A stretch of 64,000 nt of DNA from PGYR01 sp041675005. Lineage in GTDB: Bacteria > Bacteroidota > Ignavibacteria > Kapaibacteriales > UBA2268. Where the stretch lies: positions 17,518-81,517 of the forward strand of contig JBAYUQ010000013.1 of assembly GCA_041675005.1 (NCBI GenBank). Direction: 5' to 3'. Positions 8,365 to 17,438 of the stretch are shown one piece after another (positions within the stretch are counted from its first letter, which is position 1; each line of letters starts with the position of its first letter). Under the pieces are notes generated by a model that saw only the letters and a list, made by a program, of their open reading frames with translations, ran no database searches and was not told the origin of the DNA. Made by a program: the position numbers and the translations under genes.

Positions 8365-10770
8365 TTATATTGCGACCCAAGCACTACCATCCCAAATTTT
8401 CAATATTGAATTTATTGAATCATACCACAAGCTACCCGTTACTGGATCTGACGGAGCAGTATCTGAAAAATGAACAGCTACACTTCCAGTGCTTCCATTA
8501 GCATCTAAAACATGATTTATTTTCATAGAACCGTTAACAGTATGATTGTTACCATCCGAATTACCCATCGTAATATCACCACCATTTGTTACTACAAATC
8601 CATTTTTACGATCCGCATCTCCAGTTCCGATACCAACGACAAATATGTGGCTACTAATAGGATCATTATATTTACCAACAGCTAAGCCATATTGTGCAGT
8701 AGCTTCAGTGTTATACCCCATAGCAACACTTGAAACAGCAGTTGCTTTAGTCTCATATCCCATTGATGTACTATTATTACCTGTTGCAGTAGTGCTCCTT
8801 CCCATTGCTGTACTATAATCTCCATCTGCGTTAGTCAAAGCACCCATTGCTGTACTATAATTAGCGGCTGCAGTAGTATTATTCCCTAAGGCAACACTAT
8901 ATTGTCCGTCTGCTTTTGCTGCCCTACCTAAAGCAATACTTGACTCACCATTTGCTTCAGTGTAATATCCCATAGACACACTGTTCTCACCTTTTGCTAT
9001 AGGGTTTATACCACTTGCAAATGACTTTTCTCCCAAATCGGCTCCTTCCCATTGAGTGCCACTTACTCCACCTGTTCTAAATGCGCCTTTCCCTTTATCA
9101 AAGAAGAACTTGTACTCTGTGCCAGCATTATGAATTAAAGTATTTGTTCCGAATAGAAAATCATCTGAAAACGAATTACCTTTAGTTATACCGCCAGAAG
9201 AAGTGAAGGCTCCACCCAATACATCATCCCAACTTACAGTAGTTCCGTTTGTTTTTAGAAACTTGCCACTATTTCCAGTTTGAGAGGGAAGAGTTGCTTG
9301 TTTGCCGTTAAGTTGAGTTTGTACATCGGAAGTAACCGTACCAATGTATTGTAACTCAGTATTTGTTACTGTACCGTCTGCAAGTTTTGTTGCATCAATA
9401 GCAGCTCCTGTTTTTATATTTGCATCTACTATATTAGAGATAGTGTTATTATCTGAATCAATTGTTTTATTCGTCAGAGTCTGAGTATCTGTTGTACCAA
9501 CTACTGCACCTGTTGGTGCTGCTTTGGTTGCAGTAATGGCACCTGTTCCATTTCCTTGTAGGAAATTACCAGAAGTAAGAGTAGTAGTACCAGTACCTCC
9601 ATTTGCAACAGTAAGTGAACTGCTAGCTACTAATTTACCATTAGCATTAACATTCAATATTTGAGTAGAACTTCCATTACCAAGTGCAGGAACAACTATC
9701 TCACCATTTTTATAAACTTCAAGTGCATTAGAGCGATTAGCATCATCAACACCATTACCTACGGTTAAGATTTCTCCTGTGATTGTAGCATTATTGTTCA
9801 TACCTAATGCGATAGAACTTGCTTCGTCTGCTATTACTCCGTTACCGATTGCATTCGTGAAGAAGCCAGTAGATTTAGCAAGAAAACCCATAGCTAATGC
9901 ACCGTACGCAGTTGCTTCTGTAGCATTTCCAATAGAGAAAGATGATATGCCACTAGCTAGGGGGTTACCACCCATTGCTATAGAGTTCAGTCCTACATTA
10001 GCTCCATCATCCCAAACATCTTTGTCTATGTTTCCTACTCTAAAAGCAGCTTTGCTTCCATTAAAATACAATTTTCTTTCAACTGCAGAAGCAGTGCCGT
10101 TATAGTCTAAATTATTGTCGCCAACTATTAGCGATTTATTTGTACCAGTCGGATCAGCGATTAAATCGCCAGTGATAGTAGTACCAGTTGAGTTTATTTT
10201 CAAACTTTCAATACCATCAACAGAAATGGTTCCAGAATTAGTAGGGTAATCATAACTTAAAGTCATTTCCGTACCACCTGTTAACCCACCATTTGGACCT
10301 ACGTGCAAAGTATTAGAAGATATAAAAGCATCTTCCCATCTATTTTCATCAGAACCTAAACTAGAAGTACTTCCAATTGGCGGAACTAGATTACCGTCAT
10401 TATCTAAAGAGCCGCCTTGGCTTTGGTTTAATATCTGTTGGTCTAATCTGTATTGAGCATAGAGATTATTGTTTACATATACATCTAAGATATAGTATGA
10501 GTTAACTTGTGCGGGTGTAATTTGTGACCATTCAGATAATGAATTATCAGATACATCGGCTATAATTATACCTGAGCCGTTTGGGGTTAACGAAACCACT
10601 GGACCAGTATATTTTAGAGTAGCTGTTCCACCGGTATAGTCATTTAGCTTAACTTGCACATCTACTGCAACGCCGCCTGTGTTTATAATTGCAACTTTAA
10701 TTGGGTCTAAAGCTGAAGCTGAACCCAGAGCTAATAAAATAATAGTGAATAGTAAAATTAGTTTTTTCAT
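8365..10770 (-). CDS. YadA-head / tail-fibre-like secreted surface protein
   Basis: 801 residues from ATG 10770 (GGAGA upstream; a TTG at 10785 overlaps that site). Signal peptide ends GSASA. Two blocks of YadA-type head repeats are present, each starting from a segment like RVGNIDKDVWDDGA / RTGGVSGTQWEGAD. The second block has at least nine units of the form SVALGNNTTAAANYSTAMG. Between them is a tail-fibre-like stretch (TDTQTLTNKTIDSDNN, QTQLNGKQATLPS). The C-terminus is WYDSINSILKIWDGSAWVAI. There is no YadA membrane anchor and no obvious T9SS domain. Probably an extended, possibly trimeric, surface fibre; function unknown. Confidence 0.7.
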   Translation of the reverse strand: MKKLILLFTIILLALGSASALDPIKVAIINTGGVAVDVQVKLNDYTGGTATLKYTGPVVSLTPNGSGIIIADVSDNSLSEWSQITPAQVNSYYILDVYVNNNLYAQYRLDQQILNQSQGGSLDNDGNLVPPIGSTSSLGSDENRWEDAFISSNTLHVGPNGGLTGGTEMTLSYDYPTNSGTISVDGIESLKINSTGTTITGDLIADPTGTNKSLIVGDNNLDYNGTASAVERKLYFNGSKAAFRVGNIDKDVWDDGANVGLNSIAMGGNPLASGISSFSIGNATEATAYGALAMGFLAKSTGFFTNAIGNGVIADEASSIALGMNNNATITGEILTVGNGVDDANRSNALEVYKNGEIVVPALGNGSSTQILNVNANGKLVASSSLTVANGGTGTTTLTSGNFLQGNGTGAITATKAAPTGAVVGTTDTQTLTNKTIDSDNNTISNIVDANIKTGAAIDATKLADGTVTNTELQYIGTVTSDVQTQLNGKQATLPSQTGNSGKFLKTNGTTVSWDDVLGGAFTSSGGITKGNSFSDDFLFGTNTLIHNAGTEYKFFFDKGKGAFRTGGVSGTQWEGADLGEKSFASGINPIAKGENSVSMGYYTEANGESSIALGRAAKADGQYSVALGNNTTAAANYSTAMGALTNADGDYSTAMGRSTTATGNNSTSMGYETKATAVSSVAMGYNTEATAQYGLAVGKYNDPISSHIFVVGIGTGDADRKNGFVVTNGGDITMGNSDGNNHTVNGSMKINHVLDANGSTGSVAVHFSDTAPSDPVTGSLWYDSINSILKIWDGSAWVAI

Positions 10771-10823
10771 TGGGAATTTCTCCAATTTATTAATAGAATA
10801 AGACTTTTTACATTTTTGAATTG

Positions 10824-10840
10824 CAAATATAGCAAATATA
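10824..10840 (-). promoter_or_regulatory. Possible -7 promoter boxes of the surface-protein gene
   Basis: On the minus strand two overlapping-spaced TATATTTG copies (10831-10824 and 10840-10833) match TAnnTTTG and would start transcription about 45-55 nt before ATG 10770. A good TTTG at -33 is not seen, so this is tentative. Confidence 0.3.
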
Positions 10841-10935
10841 TTTTGTTAAGTATATGAAAAAAATGTACATATAGTGTATTATCACAACTATTAGCCGTTG
10901 TAAATTGAATAATAGTTAACGTTATGGAAAGTAAA

Positions 10936-10966
10936 AAAAAATCCCCACACGGCAAGTGCAGGGATT
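10936..10966 (-). terminator. Rho-independent terminator of the antiporter-M16 operon
   Basis: Stem aatccc (10940-10945) / gggatt (10961-10966) with inner cac/gtg pairing, followed on the minus strand by nine T residues. It lies 31 bp after the end of the last M16 gene. Confidence 0.85.
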
Positions 10967-10996
10967 GTAAAATTCTAAATTCGATTTAGCAAAAGT

Positions 10997-12526
10997 TTAC
11001 TTTTGGAACATCTTGTCCACTTGTACTATTTTCACTTTATCTGCTTTGAAATTTAGCTTGAAAGTTGATATCACTTTATCAGCTTCGTAAACTTCTTCTG
11101 GCTTAGGCGAGTCGTATTCGATTGGGCTTGGAGTGTTATTCACCAAATCTTTTTTGAATGATTCTGCATCAGATGTTATCATCGCGAATTTCACATTGTT
11201 GTATTGTATGTGCTTTTTGATTGCATTATTAACTTGCTCCAATGTCAAATTCTTAATTCTCTCACGGAAATAGTTTATATAATTACCACCATCTTTGACA
11301 CCGTAGAACTCCGAATCCACTTGGTAGCCAAGTCTTTCAGAAGTAGTAGCAGCCCAGTGAATAGAGTATTTATTCAAGAAGTTTTTAGTAGTCTCAAATT
11401 CTTGCTCAGTCATACCATTGTCCACCACCATTTTCAGCTCACGCATAGCTGCTCTTAGTGCGAAGTGTCTATGCTTGTGTTGTACAGGTCTCAGCCACAC
11501 TTCAAATAGTTGACTATGACGAGCATTATTGGGATCGGGTTTACTTAGAGAGCCACCATTTAGGAAACGCTCGATGTATGCATAATCACCATAGTTTAGT
11601 CCTCTTTCGCCTCTAATCACTTGGAATAGATGACTAGATTGATTTCTATGCTCACCGAACCAAGAGCTAAATAATGCTAATGCGAAAAAGTCATCATCAC
11701 CACGCAAAACGTCAATAGGGAAACCAAAGCTAATAGCCGTAGAGTTATTCTCTTTTTCTACTATTAGAACTTCTAGTCCATTAATCGCTGTTGGATTTAT
11801 ATCCACTTTGGTATTAGTTTTTATGTCTGCTAGCTTGTCTAATCTTGATTGTACAGTTTCTACTAGGTTGTCACTAAATCCACCACCAAGTCCTATAACA
11901 TAGTTGTTTTTGTTAAAGTAATTCTTGTGAAATTCCTTTACATCTTTCAAAGTAATGCTCTCCAATCCTTCAACTGTGCCAGCCATTATATGTTCGTAAG
12001 GAGTGCCATCGAATACGAAATTATAAAGTGAGAACTTACCTAATTCTTCATCAGATGAGTAGCGAAGTTCATTCTTGATGAAGTTCAATGTGTTGTTCTT
12101 TACACGATTGAAATCATCTTCGTTGAAAGCTGGATTCAATACTGCATCTAAGAAAAGCTCATTGTATTTCGTTATATTGTCTTTGTGTACTCTACCTTGG
12201 AAAGTAGTCATCTCTTTGTCAACCTTAGTGCCATAAGCAGTAGCCATAGGATAAAGTTGCTCAAGAATAGCCGAATAGGTATTCTTAGTAGTTGCCGCAT
12301 CTGCCATTAGCTGAGCAGTCAGATTAGCAAGCCCTTCTTTGCCTTTTGGGTCGTTAGCTGAACCAACTTTGAACCATATATTATATGCTACAATCGGGTC
12401 TTCGCTTATTTTCATTATTACTTTTTTATTACTCATTTCTTTATCTTTACTAAATAAATTTGAAGTAAAAGTCATACTTAACAAAAGTGCAAGAGACAAT
12501 AGTTGAATTTTAGTTGTGTTTTTCAT
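10997..12526 (-). CDS. M16-family peptidase-like protein, catalytic motif missing
   Basis: 509 residues with a signal peptide (1-26). The two M16 half domains are recognisable (GKEGLANLTAQLMADAA; YNELFLDAVLNPAFNEDDFNRVKN; later GLNYGDYAYIERF and EQEFETTKNFLNKYS). The zinc motif HxxEH is replaced by NLTAQ, so it should be proteolytically inactive. M16 enzymes of Bacteroidota often occur as an active/inactive pair that assemble together; the active partner is the adjacent upstream gene, overlapping by one base (TAATG). Periplasmic. Confidence 0.88.
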   Translation of the reverse strand: MKNTTKIQLLSLALLLSMTFTSNLFSKDKEMSNKKVIMKISEDPIVAYNIWFKVGSANDPKGKEGLANLTAQLMADAATTKNTYSAILEQLYPMATAYGTKVDKEMTTFQGRVHKDNITKYNELFLDAVLNPAFNEDDFNRVKNNTLNFIKNELRYSSDEELGKFSLYNFVFDGTPYEHIMAGTVEGLESITLKDVKEFHKNYFNKNNYVIGLGGGFSDNLVETVQSRLDKLADIKTNTKVDINPTAINGLEVLIVEKENNSTAISFGFPIDVLRGDDDFFALALFSSWFGEHRNQSSHLFQVIRGERGLNYGDYAYIERFLNGGSLSKPDPNNARHSQLFEVWLRPVQHKHRHFALRAAMRELKMVVDNGMTEQEFETTKNFLNKYSIHWAATTSERLGYQVDSEFYGVKDGGNYINYFRERIKNLTLEQVNNAIKKHIQYNNVKFAMITSDAESFKKDLVNNTPSPIEYDSPKPEEVYEADKVISTFKLNFKADKVKIVQVDKMFQK

Positions 12527-13857
12527 TATTTAGTCCCCTTTAGCTCTATTACAGTTCTCTGAGATGCATTCATTTTCTTAGCTTCGTTTTGTATGTCTTG
12601 CGGAGTTAGTGACTCTAGAGTATTGAAATAGTCCTCGATTGCGTCTATACCACCCGTGATAGCTACTGTTCTAGCCAATCCACCGGTTAGATTACTAGGT
12701 GTATCTAACCCCATCAGGAATCCATACTTTTGTCTTTTCTTTAGATCGCCTAATTTCTTTTTATCAACTAGGTTTTTCTGAAACCAATCAACTGATTTTT
12801 GTATCTCTGTTTCTACATATTTAATATCATTAGCATCATTCACCATAGTGAATATGATTGACAAGAATGGATCTCTATTCTGTGGGAAGTAAGGCGAGAT
12901 ATATTGAACTTTTTGTTCTGTTAGATAAAGCTTTTTGTATAGCTCACTATTAGAACCAAAGGCCAAATCACCTATTAATTCCCTAGCAACAGAAGATTTA
13001 TTTTTAGCATCAAAAGCTGATGTTTTATATCCAATACCCAGCATTGGGTTAGTCTTGCCGTCATAACTTACGCTGGCACTACGTGGAGCAGTTTGAGCTG
13101 GTTCAGTTTGAATCTTAGGTGTAACGTATCCTCTTTTCCAAGGTGAATAGTACTTTTTAGCTTTTGCTAATATGTCACTAGTTTTTATATCACCAGCAAT
13201 GAAAAGAATACAATTCTCTGGTCTGTAATATCTGCTATGGAACTCTTTGCTATACTCATAAAGAGTTGGCATTGCTTTTATATCGTCTTCGAATCCGATA
13301 GTTGAGTGCTTGTATGTATGCTTATCAAAAGCGGTGAATTTTAACTTTTCCCAAATAACATTCCCTGGGTCAGTTATATTCTTTCTATATTCACCATAAA
13401 CAGCACCCGATTCTGTTTTGAAATCAGCTTCTGGATAACTAAGATTTTGGAATCTGTCGCTTTCTAGCTCCATGACTAAATCCAAATCTTCATTAGCTAG
13501 ATTAAGATGATATGCAGTATAATCATCAGTTGTGTAGGCGTTACCGTCTGCTCCTATAGATATAATTAAGCTATCGTAAACTGTTCCTGGGTACTTTTTA
13601 GTACCACGGAACATCATGTGTTCGAAAAAGTGAGCGAATCCAGTTTTACCTACTTCGTACTCATCCCTAGAGCCAGTTTGTACTATAGTGTAGTAAGATA
13701 CTATACCATTAGAAGGCATAGGAACTGTTATTATTTTTAAACCGTTTTCCAGTGTATTTACATCGTATTTATAAGGGAAAACATTATCTGCTGACATAAG
13801 CGATATGCTACTCAAAGCGAATATCCCCACTGCCAGTGCAATGATATTTTTTATCAT
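12526..13857 (-). CDS. M16-family zinc peptidase (active subunit)
   Basis: 443 residues with a signal peptide (ends MSADN). The inverted zinc motif HFFEH (His76, Glu79, His80) and the third ligand Glu156 (YGEYRKN, 76 residues later) are intact. Processing peptidase-like enzymes of this kind degrade short peptides in the periplasm. Overlaps the preceding antiporter gene and the following inactive subunit by one base each, so the three are one operon. Confidence 0.92.
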   Translation of the reverse strand: MIKNIIALAVGIFALSSISLMSADNVFPYKYDVNTLENGLKIITVPMPSNGIVSYYTIVQTGSRDEYEVGKTGFAHFFEHMMFRGTKKYPGTVYDSLIISIGADGNAYTTDDYTAYHLNLANEDLDLVMELESDRFQNLSYPEADFKTESGAVYGEYRKNITDPGNVIWEKLKFTAFDKHTYKHSTIGFEDDIKAMPTLYEYSKEFHSRYYRPENCILFIAGDIKTSDILAKAKKYYSPWKRGYVTPKIQTEPAQTAPRSASVSYDGKTNPMLGIGYKTSAFDAKNKSSVARELIGDLAFGSNSELYKKLYLTEQKVQYISPYFPQNRDPFLSIIFTMVNDANDIKYVETEIQKSVDWFQKNLVDKKKLGDLKKRQKYGFLMGLDTPSNLTGGLARTVAITGGIDAIEDYFNTLESLTPQDIQNEAKKMNASQRTVIELKGTK

Positions 13858-15197
13858 TAACTATCTCCTTTCTTTTCATTAGTGTTATCTTTATTTTCAA
13901 GTGCTTTTTTATTAATGCCCGATACATCATCAAGCAAATCATCAAATTCCGAAAAAGTCTCATACTCTATATCATAGTCTGATGCCTGTCCTAACCCAAC
14001 ATCGAAGAACGTAGTTGACTCCATTTCGGAATCTTTGGACGACATAATAGCGATCATCATTATAATACTTGTCCCCAATATAACGAAGAATAATATCCCC
14101 TCGCTAAGTCCCACTATCTGATAAGCGGTAGGAATAGAGAAGAATAGTAATATCGTAATCAAACCTCTAGGTGCTAAGAATATCTCAGGGAATACGTTTG
14201 TTTTCAAAAATACTTTGAAGTTCACGTAGCGGACTAGATACAAAATTACTAAAATTATGAATCCGATTACTAATACTCTAGGATCCGCCAACAAAGCTAG
14301 GTCTATACTCATACCAAAAGTTATGAAAAAGAAAGTACGAATAACGAACGCAGTCTCTGCTGTCACGATCCTAAACTCACTTCCAATAGACTTAACGTTA
14401 TCAAAGTTAATATGATTCGCTAACCTAGCTCTGTAGAATATCTTAGCATTATTCATCACTATACCGAAAATAAATATCATCAGTAGTGAAGATAGGTGCA
14501 GCTGCTTGCCTAAGGCGTAAAGCAGTGCTAATACAGCAATCATTAGGAATAATTTTATATGAGTTTTTATCTTACTAAATACGAATACTAGGACATAGCT
14601 GACTACAATAGAAAAAAGAACTGTAAATACTATCATCATTATTCCTGACAATGATAGAATACTTCCCTCTTGTATAACAACGAAGTTGAAGAACAAGATG
14701 CCTATGATATCAGAGAAAGTTGATTCGTAAATTAAAAATTCTTTTTTGCTCTTGGTTAGTGTATGTACCGAAGGAATAAGTACGGCACTGCTCACTACAC
14801 TAAGAGGAATAGCATATACTAAACAATGGAAAAAAGGTTCGTTATCAAGTATATAGAATATAACCCCTGCTATACCGAATGATGTAGCGATAAGAATAAA
14901 TAATGCAAGGGCAAAGGATTGCCTGATTACTGGTATCTTCTTCTTTGAAATCTTGAGGTCAACAGCGGCTTCGAGCACAATCATAATTAACCCAACTATC
15001 CCAAGTAACTCCAGAACACTAAAGAACTCCTTTTGGAAAGTGAATCCATATACCTCACCAGCATATTTCAGAACCAATCCAGTAGCTATTAAAAATAGAA
15101 CAGAAGGTATTTTGAATTTTTTGGAAGCCAAATCGAAAAAATAGGATAAAACAATGATTAAACTCGCTGCTATCAATACTATGTAAGAATCGAACAA
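13857..15197 (-). CDS. Cation:proton antiporter (CPA family)
   Basis: 446 residues if started at TTG 15197, which has AGAAGGTGG 6 nt upstream; an upstream TTG (15221) would add eight residues and overlap that ribosome site. About 11-13 membrane segments, with FKIPSVLFLIATGLVL, LIMIVLEAAVDLKIS and FEST-FSDIIGILFFNFVV typical of sodium/proton exchangers. The last ~60 residues are an acidic, non-membrane tail. Leads the operon with the two M16 genes; any functional link is unclear. Confidence 0.85.
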   Translation of the reverse strand: MFDSYIVLIAASLIIVLSYFFDLASKKFKIPSVLFLIATGLVLKYAGEVYGFTFQKEFFSVLELLGIVGLIMIVLEAAVDLKISKKKIPVIRQSFALALFILIATSFGIAGVIFYILDNEPFFHCLVYAIPLSVVSSAVLIPSVHTLTKSKKEFLIYESTFSDIIGILFFNFVVIQEGSILSLSGIMMIVFTVLFSIVVSYVLVFVFSKIKTHIKLFLMIAVLALLYALGKQLHLSSLLMIFIFGIVMNNAKIFYRARLANHINFDNVKSIGSEFRIVTAETAFVIRTFFFITFGMSIDLALLADPRVLVIGFIILVILYLVRYVNFKVFLKTNVFPEIFLAPRGLITILLFFSIPTAYQIVGLSEGILFFVILGTSIIMMIAIMSSKDSEMESTTFFDVGLGQASDYDIEYETFSEFDDLLDDVSGINKKALENKDNTNEKKGDS

Positions 15198-15282
15198 ACG
15201 CCACCTTCTAATTGTTGACAATAATAATATGTAATATAATACATTTTTTATTCTATAAAAAGCGTTTGACTAATTATTTTAC

Positions 15283-15313
15283 TTTGTATTGTTGAAAAGT
15301 CTTCTTAGTTTTG
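15283..15313 (+). promoter_or_regulatory. Bacteroidota-type promoter for rpmG
   Basis: TTTG (15283-15286), 19 bp, TAGTTTTG (15306-15313): an excellent match to TTTG-N19-TAnnTTTG. Predicted start near 15320, giving a 28-nt leader that contains the ribosome site CGGAG before ATG 15348. Confidence 0.6.
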
Positions 15314-15347
15314 TAGCCAAATTATAAAATAAAACTCGGAGTTTAAC

Positions 15348-15527
15348 ATGGCAAAGAAAGGTCATAGAATTATTGTTATATTAGAATGTACGGAAGCGAA
15401 GGGAGAAGGAAAACCTTCTTCAAGATATTCTACTATGAAAAACAAGCAAAATACACCTGACAGAATGGAAATCAAAAAATACAATCCATTCCTAGGAAGA
15501 CATACTTTACATAAAGAAGTAAAGTAA
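15348..15527 (+). CDS. rpmG: 50S ribosomal protein L33
   Basis: 59 residues, too short for a usual ORF cutoff. It begins MAKKGHRIIVILECTEA, contains SSRYSTMKNKQNTPDRMEIKKYNP and ends RHTLHKEVK, the whole L33 signature. It is the C-minus form: only one Cys (14), so no zinc ribbon. It sits on the large subunit near the tRNA exit site. Preceded by a strong promoter and followed 26 bp later by a terminator, so monocistronic, while in many Bacteroidota it is beside rpmB. Confidence 0.96.
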   Translation: MAKKGHRIIVILECTEAKGEGKPSSRYSTMKNKQNTPDRMEIKKYNPFLGRHTLHKEVK

Positions 15528-15553
15528 GTTAAGTGAAAAAGAAATTTTTTTTC

Positions 15554-15580
15554 AAGCCGGCTTTTGTCGGCTTTTTTTTT
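15554..15580 (+). terminator. Rho-independent terminator of rpmG
   Basis: GC-rich stem aagccg (15554-15559) / cggctt (15568-15573) followed by a T-run to 15580. From here to 15713 no gene or repeat is recognised. Confidence 0.9.
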
Positions 15581-15713
15581 ACCTATTGCTTATGTCTCAA
15601 CTTGTTTGAATCACGGATTAATCGGATTTAGAGACGTATCGCATAGGTCTCCGCCCCACCCCCAACGCACTGTTATTGCGCCACTTTGAGCATTCTAAGG
15701 TAAAACCAAATAT

Positions 15714-15850
15714 TTAATTAAATAAATTCACATATTGGCGCTCTCTTTTAGCAACAGCAAAAACACGAAGTACTTATTTATTAGCTACAGTGTAGAGTAC
15801 AGTGAGTTTAAGTTTACCATCATCAACTTTTCTTTTGTAGTATGCATTAA
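15714..15850 (-). pseudogene. C-terminal remnant of an IS110-type transposase
   Basis: Reading the minus strand from about 15850 gives NAYYKRKVDDGKLKLTVLY, then TVANK, a TAA stop (15776-15778), then VLRVFAVAKRERQYVNLFN and a stop at 15714. This matches the end of IS110-family transposases of Bacteroidota (AYY.RKV.EGK....V...VRNKL.LRVFA), with the Leu after NK changed to a stop. The rest of the transposase is missing; similarity ends where the RHS reading frame begins. It is a decayed insertion-sequence end, identified from memory of the family without a search. Confidence 0.6.
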
Positions 15851-17421
15851 GCTGTAGAACATGTTGATGCAGCTACTTACCCACCTTTATTACCTTGTGT
15901 AACATCTGAAACTTATACTAGCGGTAGTAATACTTGGGTTTATAGATACAATGAGAATAATCAATTAGAAAGTAAACGATTATACCAATCAGATACTAGC
16001 GATAATTGTAAAACGTTTAGTTGGGTATATAATAAGATAGGTGCTTATGGTGATGTGAAAACAGTCTATCATGGTAAGCAATATAAAATAGGTTCTAGAA
16101 AAATAATATTTTATCCTGACAAATATCTATCAGCTAATGGACTTGTAGAAATATATCCTGATGGTACGAAAGAATATAATATATTAGACAATATGAATTC
16201 GACAAGAATGAAAATAAAGGAAAATGATACTACTCTGACATTTGCGGATTATGAACCTTATGGTGAGAATCAGTTCCATAGCACCGATGATATCCCTAAG
16301 CGTGGGTATATGGGATCTCATAAATCAAAAGAGAATGGATAAATGCAGATGGGGGCAAGGTTATATAACTCTGAGACAGGTAGGTTTATGTCAGTGGATC
16401 CGCTAATGGAAATATTCACTGGGCATAGTCCTTATCATTATAGTTATAATAACCCTGTTATGTTCAATGACCCATCTGGTCTTGCTCCCGAGGGTGAGAA
16501 GAACAATAAGACACAGGGGCTAGGGGATGATGCTATTGTGGCTGGTCAAACTATTGGCTATTGGTCACTACATAATACTCTTTATATAGATTATAGAGCG
16601 GTAAGAGATTTTGAAGACTCTAGAGGCACCTCATATGTTTATTCATTTTCAATGAGTACATCATTGGAAGAATCCTATGTTTGGGTAACCACCCGTGGTA
16701 TTGGGGGGATATCGGATACTCGTGCAGGAAGTGCTTCTATTGATTCACCAAGTGAAATGTGGGGTACAGACAGATACAGAGGGTCTACTTCAACTAAGAA
16801 ATATATTGACCCTAATTCTCTAAGAAGTAAGTCGATGAGGGATCAGAATTAGAATGAAGCTTCATTTGGTAATCAGTCTGGGAGCATGGTTTCTATTAGC
16901 ACTAGTGTTTGTGCGGATTGTGGAAATAATAATAATAATAGTAAGTTACAATTTATTAAGTATCTTAGTTCATTATTATCTACTTATCCTGGAGACCCAA
17001 TTTATAATGAGTATGGTGAGTTGATAGGTATTGTAGGATTACAATTTGATACAAAAGGAAATGGATATTTTCTGAATTTTATGATGATGGATTTTCTACC
17101 AGAGAACCCTACTGGAAAATATAGATCATTTAAAACTACTAAAGATAAAATTGCTCATATCTTTTCTGGTAAACCTGGTCATTTCCCAAAACATAGTAGC
17201 CTGCTATCAGGGACAATGTTTAGAATATTAAATATATTTGATGAAATTGCACAGAATTCGAAGAATCTAGTAAAAAATCCTGTTGGACGATTTATTACTC
17301 AAGAAGCATTTGATAACGGTATTCAAGTTGATGTAAAAAACTTTCCAGTGGTCAAATATGGCTTGAAATTGATGCAAAAGGTTTCATAAGAAGTGGTGGT
17401 ATTAATCAAATACCTAGGTAA
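15851..17421 (+). pseudogene. Broken RHS toxin gene: truncated core plus toxin tip, two stops and a frameshift
   Basis: A single frame runs from 15851 to 17389 with a TAA at 16340-16342 and a TAG at 16850-16852. It encodes YD-repeat-like sequence (NTWVYRYNENNQLESKR), the RHS core (DYEPYGENQ; GARLYNSETGRFMSVDPL; YSYNNPVMFNDPSGLAPEG) and a C-terminal domain (DKIAHIFSGKPGHFPKHS). Near 17340-17350 the frame shifts: the +1 frame continues GQIWLEIDAKGFIRSGGINQIPR and stops at 17421, the natural end of this toxin type. The second core copy has TAT where the first has TAA, showing a nonsense change. No start codon or long RHS shell exists upstream; an IS110 remnant abuts it. Possibly a BECR-fold nuclease tip, unproven. 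Confidence 0.8.
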
Positions 17422-17438
17422 AATTAAGGGATAAATTT

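Noticed and set aside
8365..10770. Tail-fibre-like sequence as evidence for a prophage
   Set aside because: No capsid, terminase, portal, integrase or lysis gene is nearby, and the protein has a Sec signal peptide.
16340..16852. In-frame TAA and TAG in the RHS remnant considered as stop-codon recoding
   Set aside because: Two different stops plus a frameshift, a truncated N-terminus and a paralogue with TAT at the first site point to gene decay.
16886..17389. 167-aa ORF taken as an independent gene
   Set aside because: It is in the same frame as the RHS core, lacks a ribosome site and ends in a wrong frame; it is the toxin tip of the broken RHS gene.
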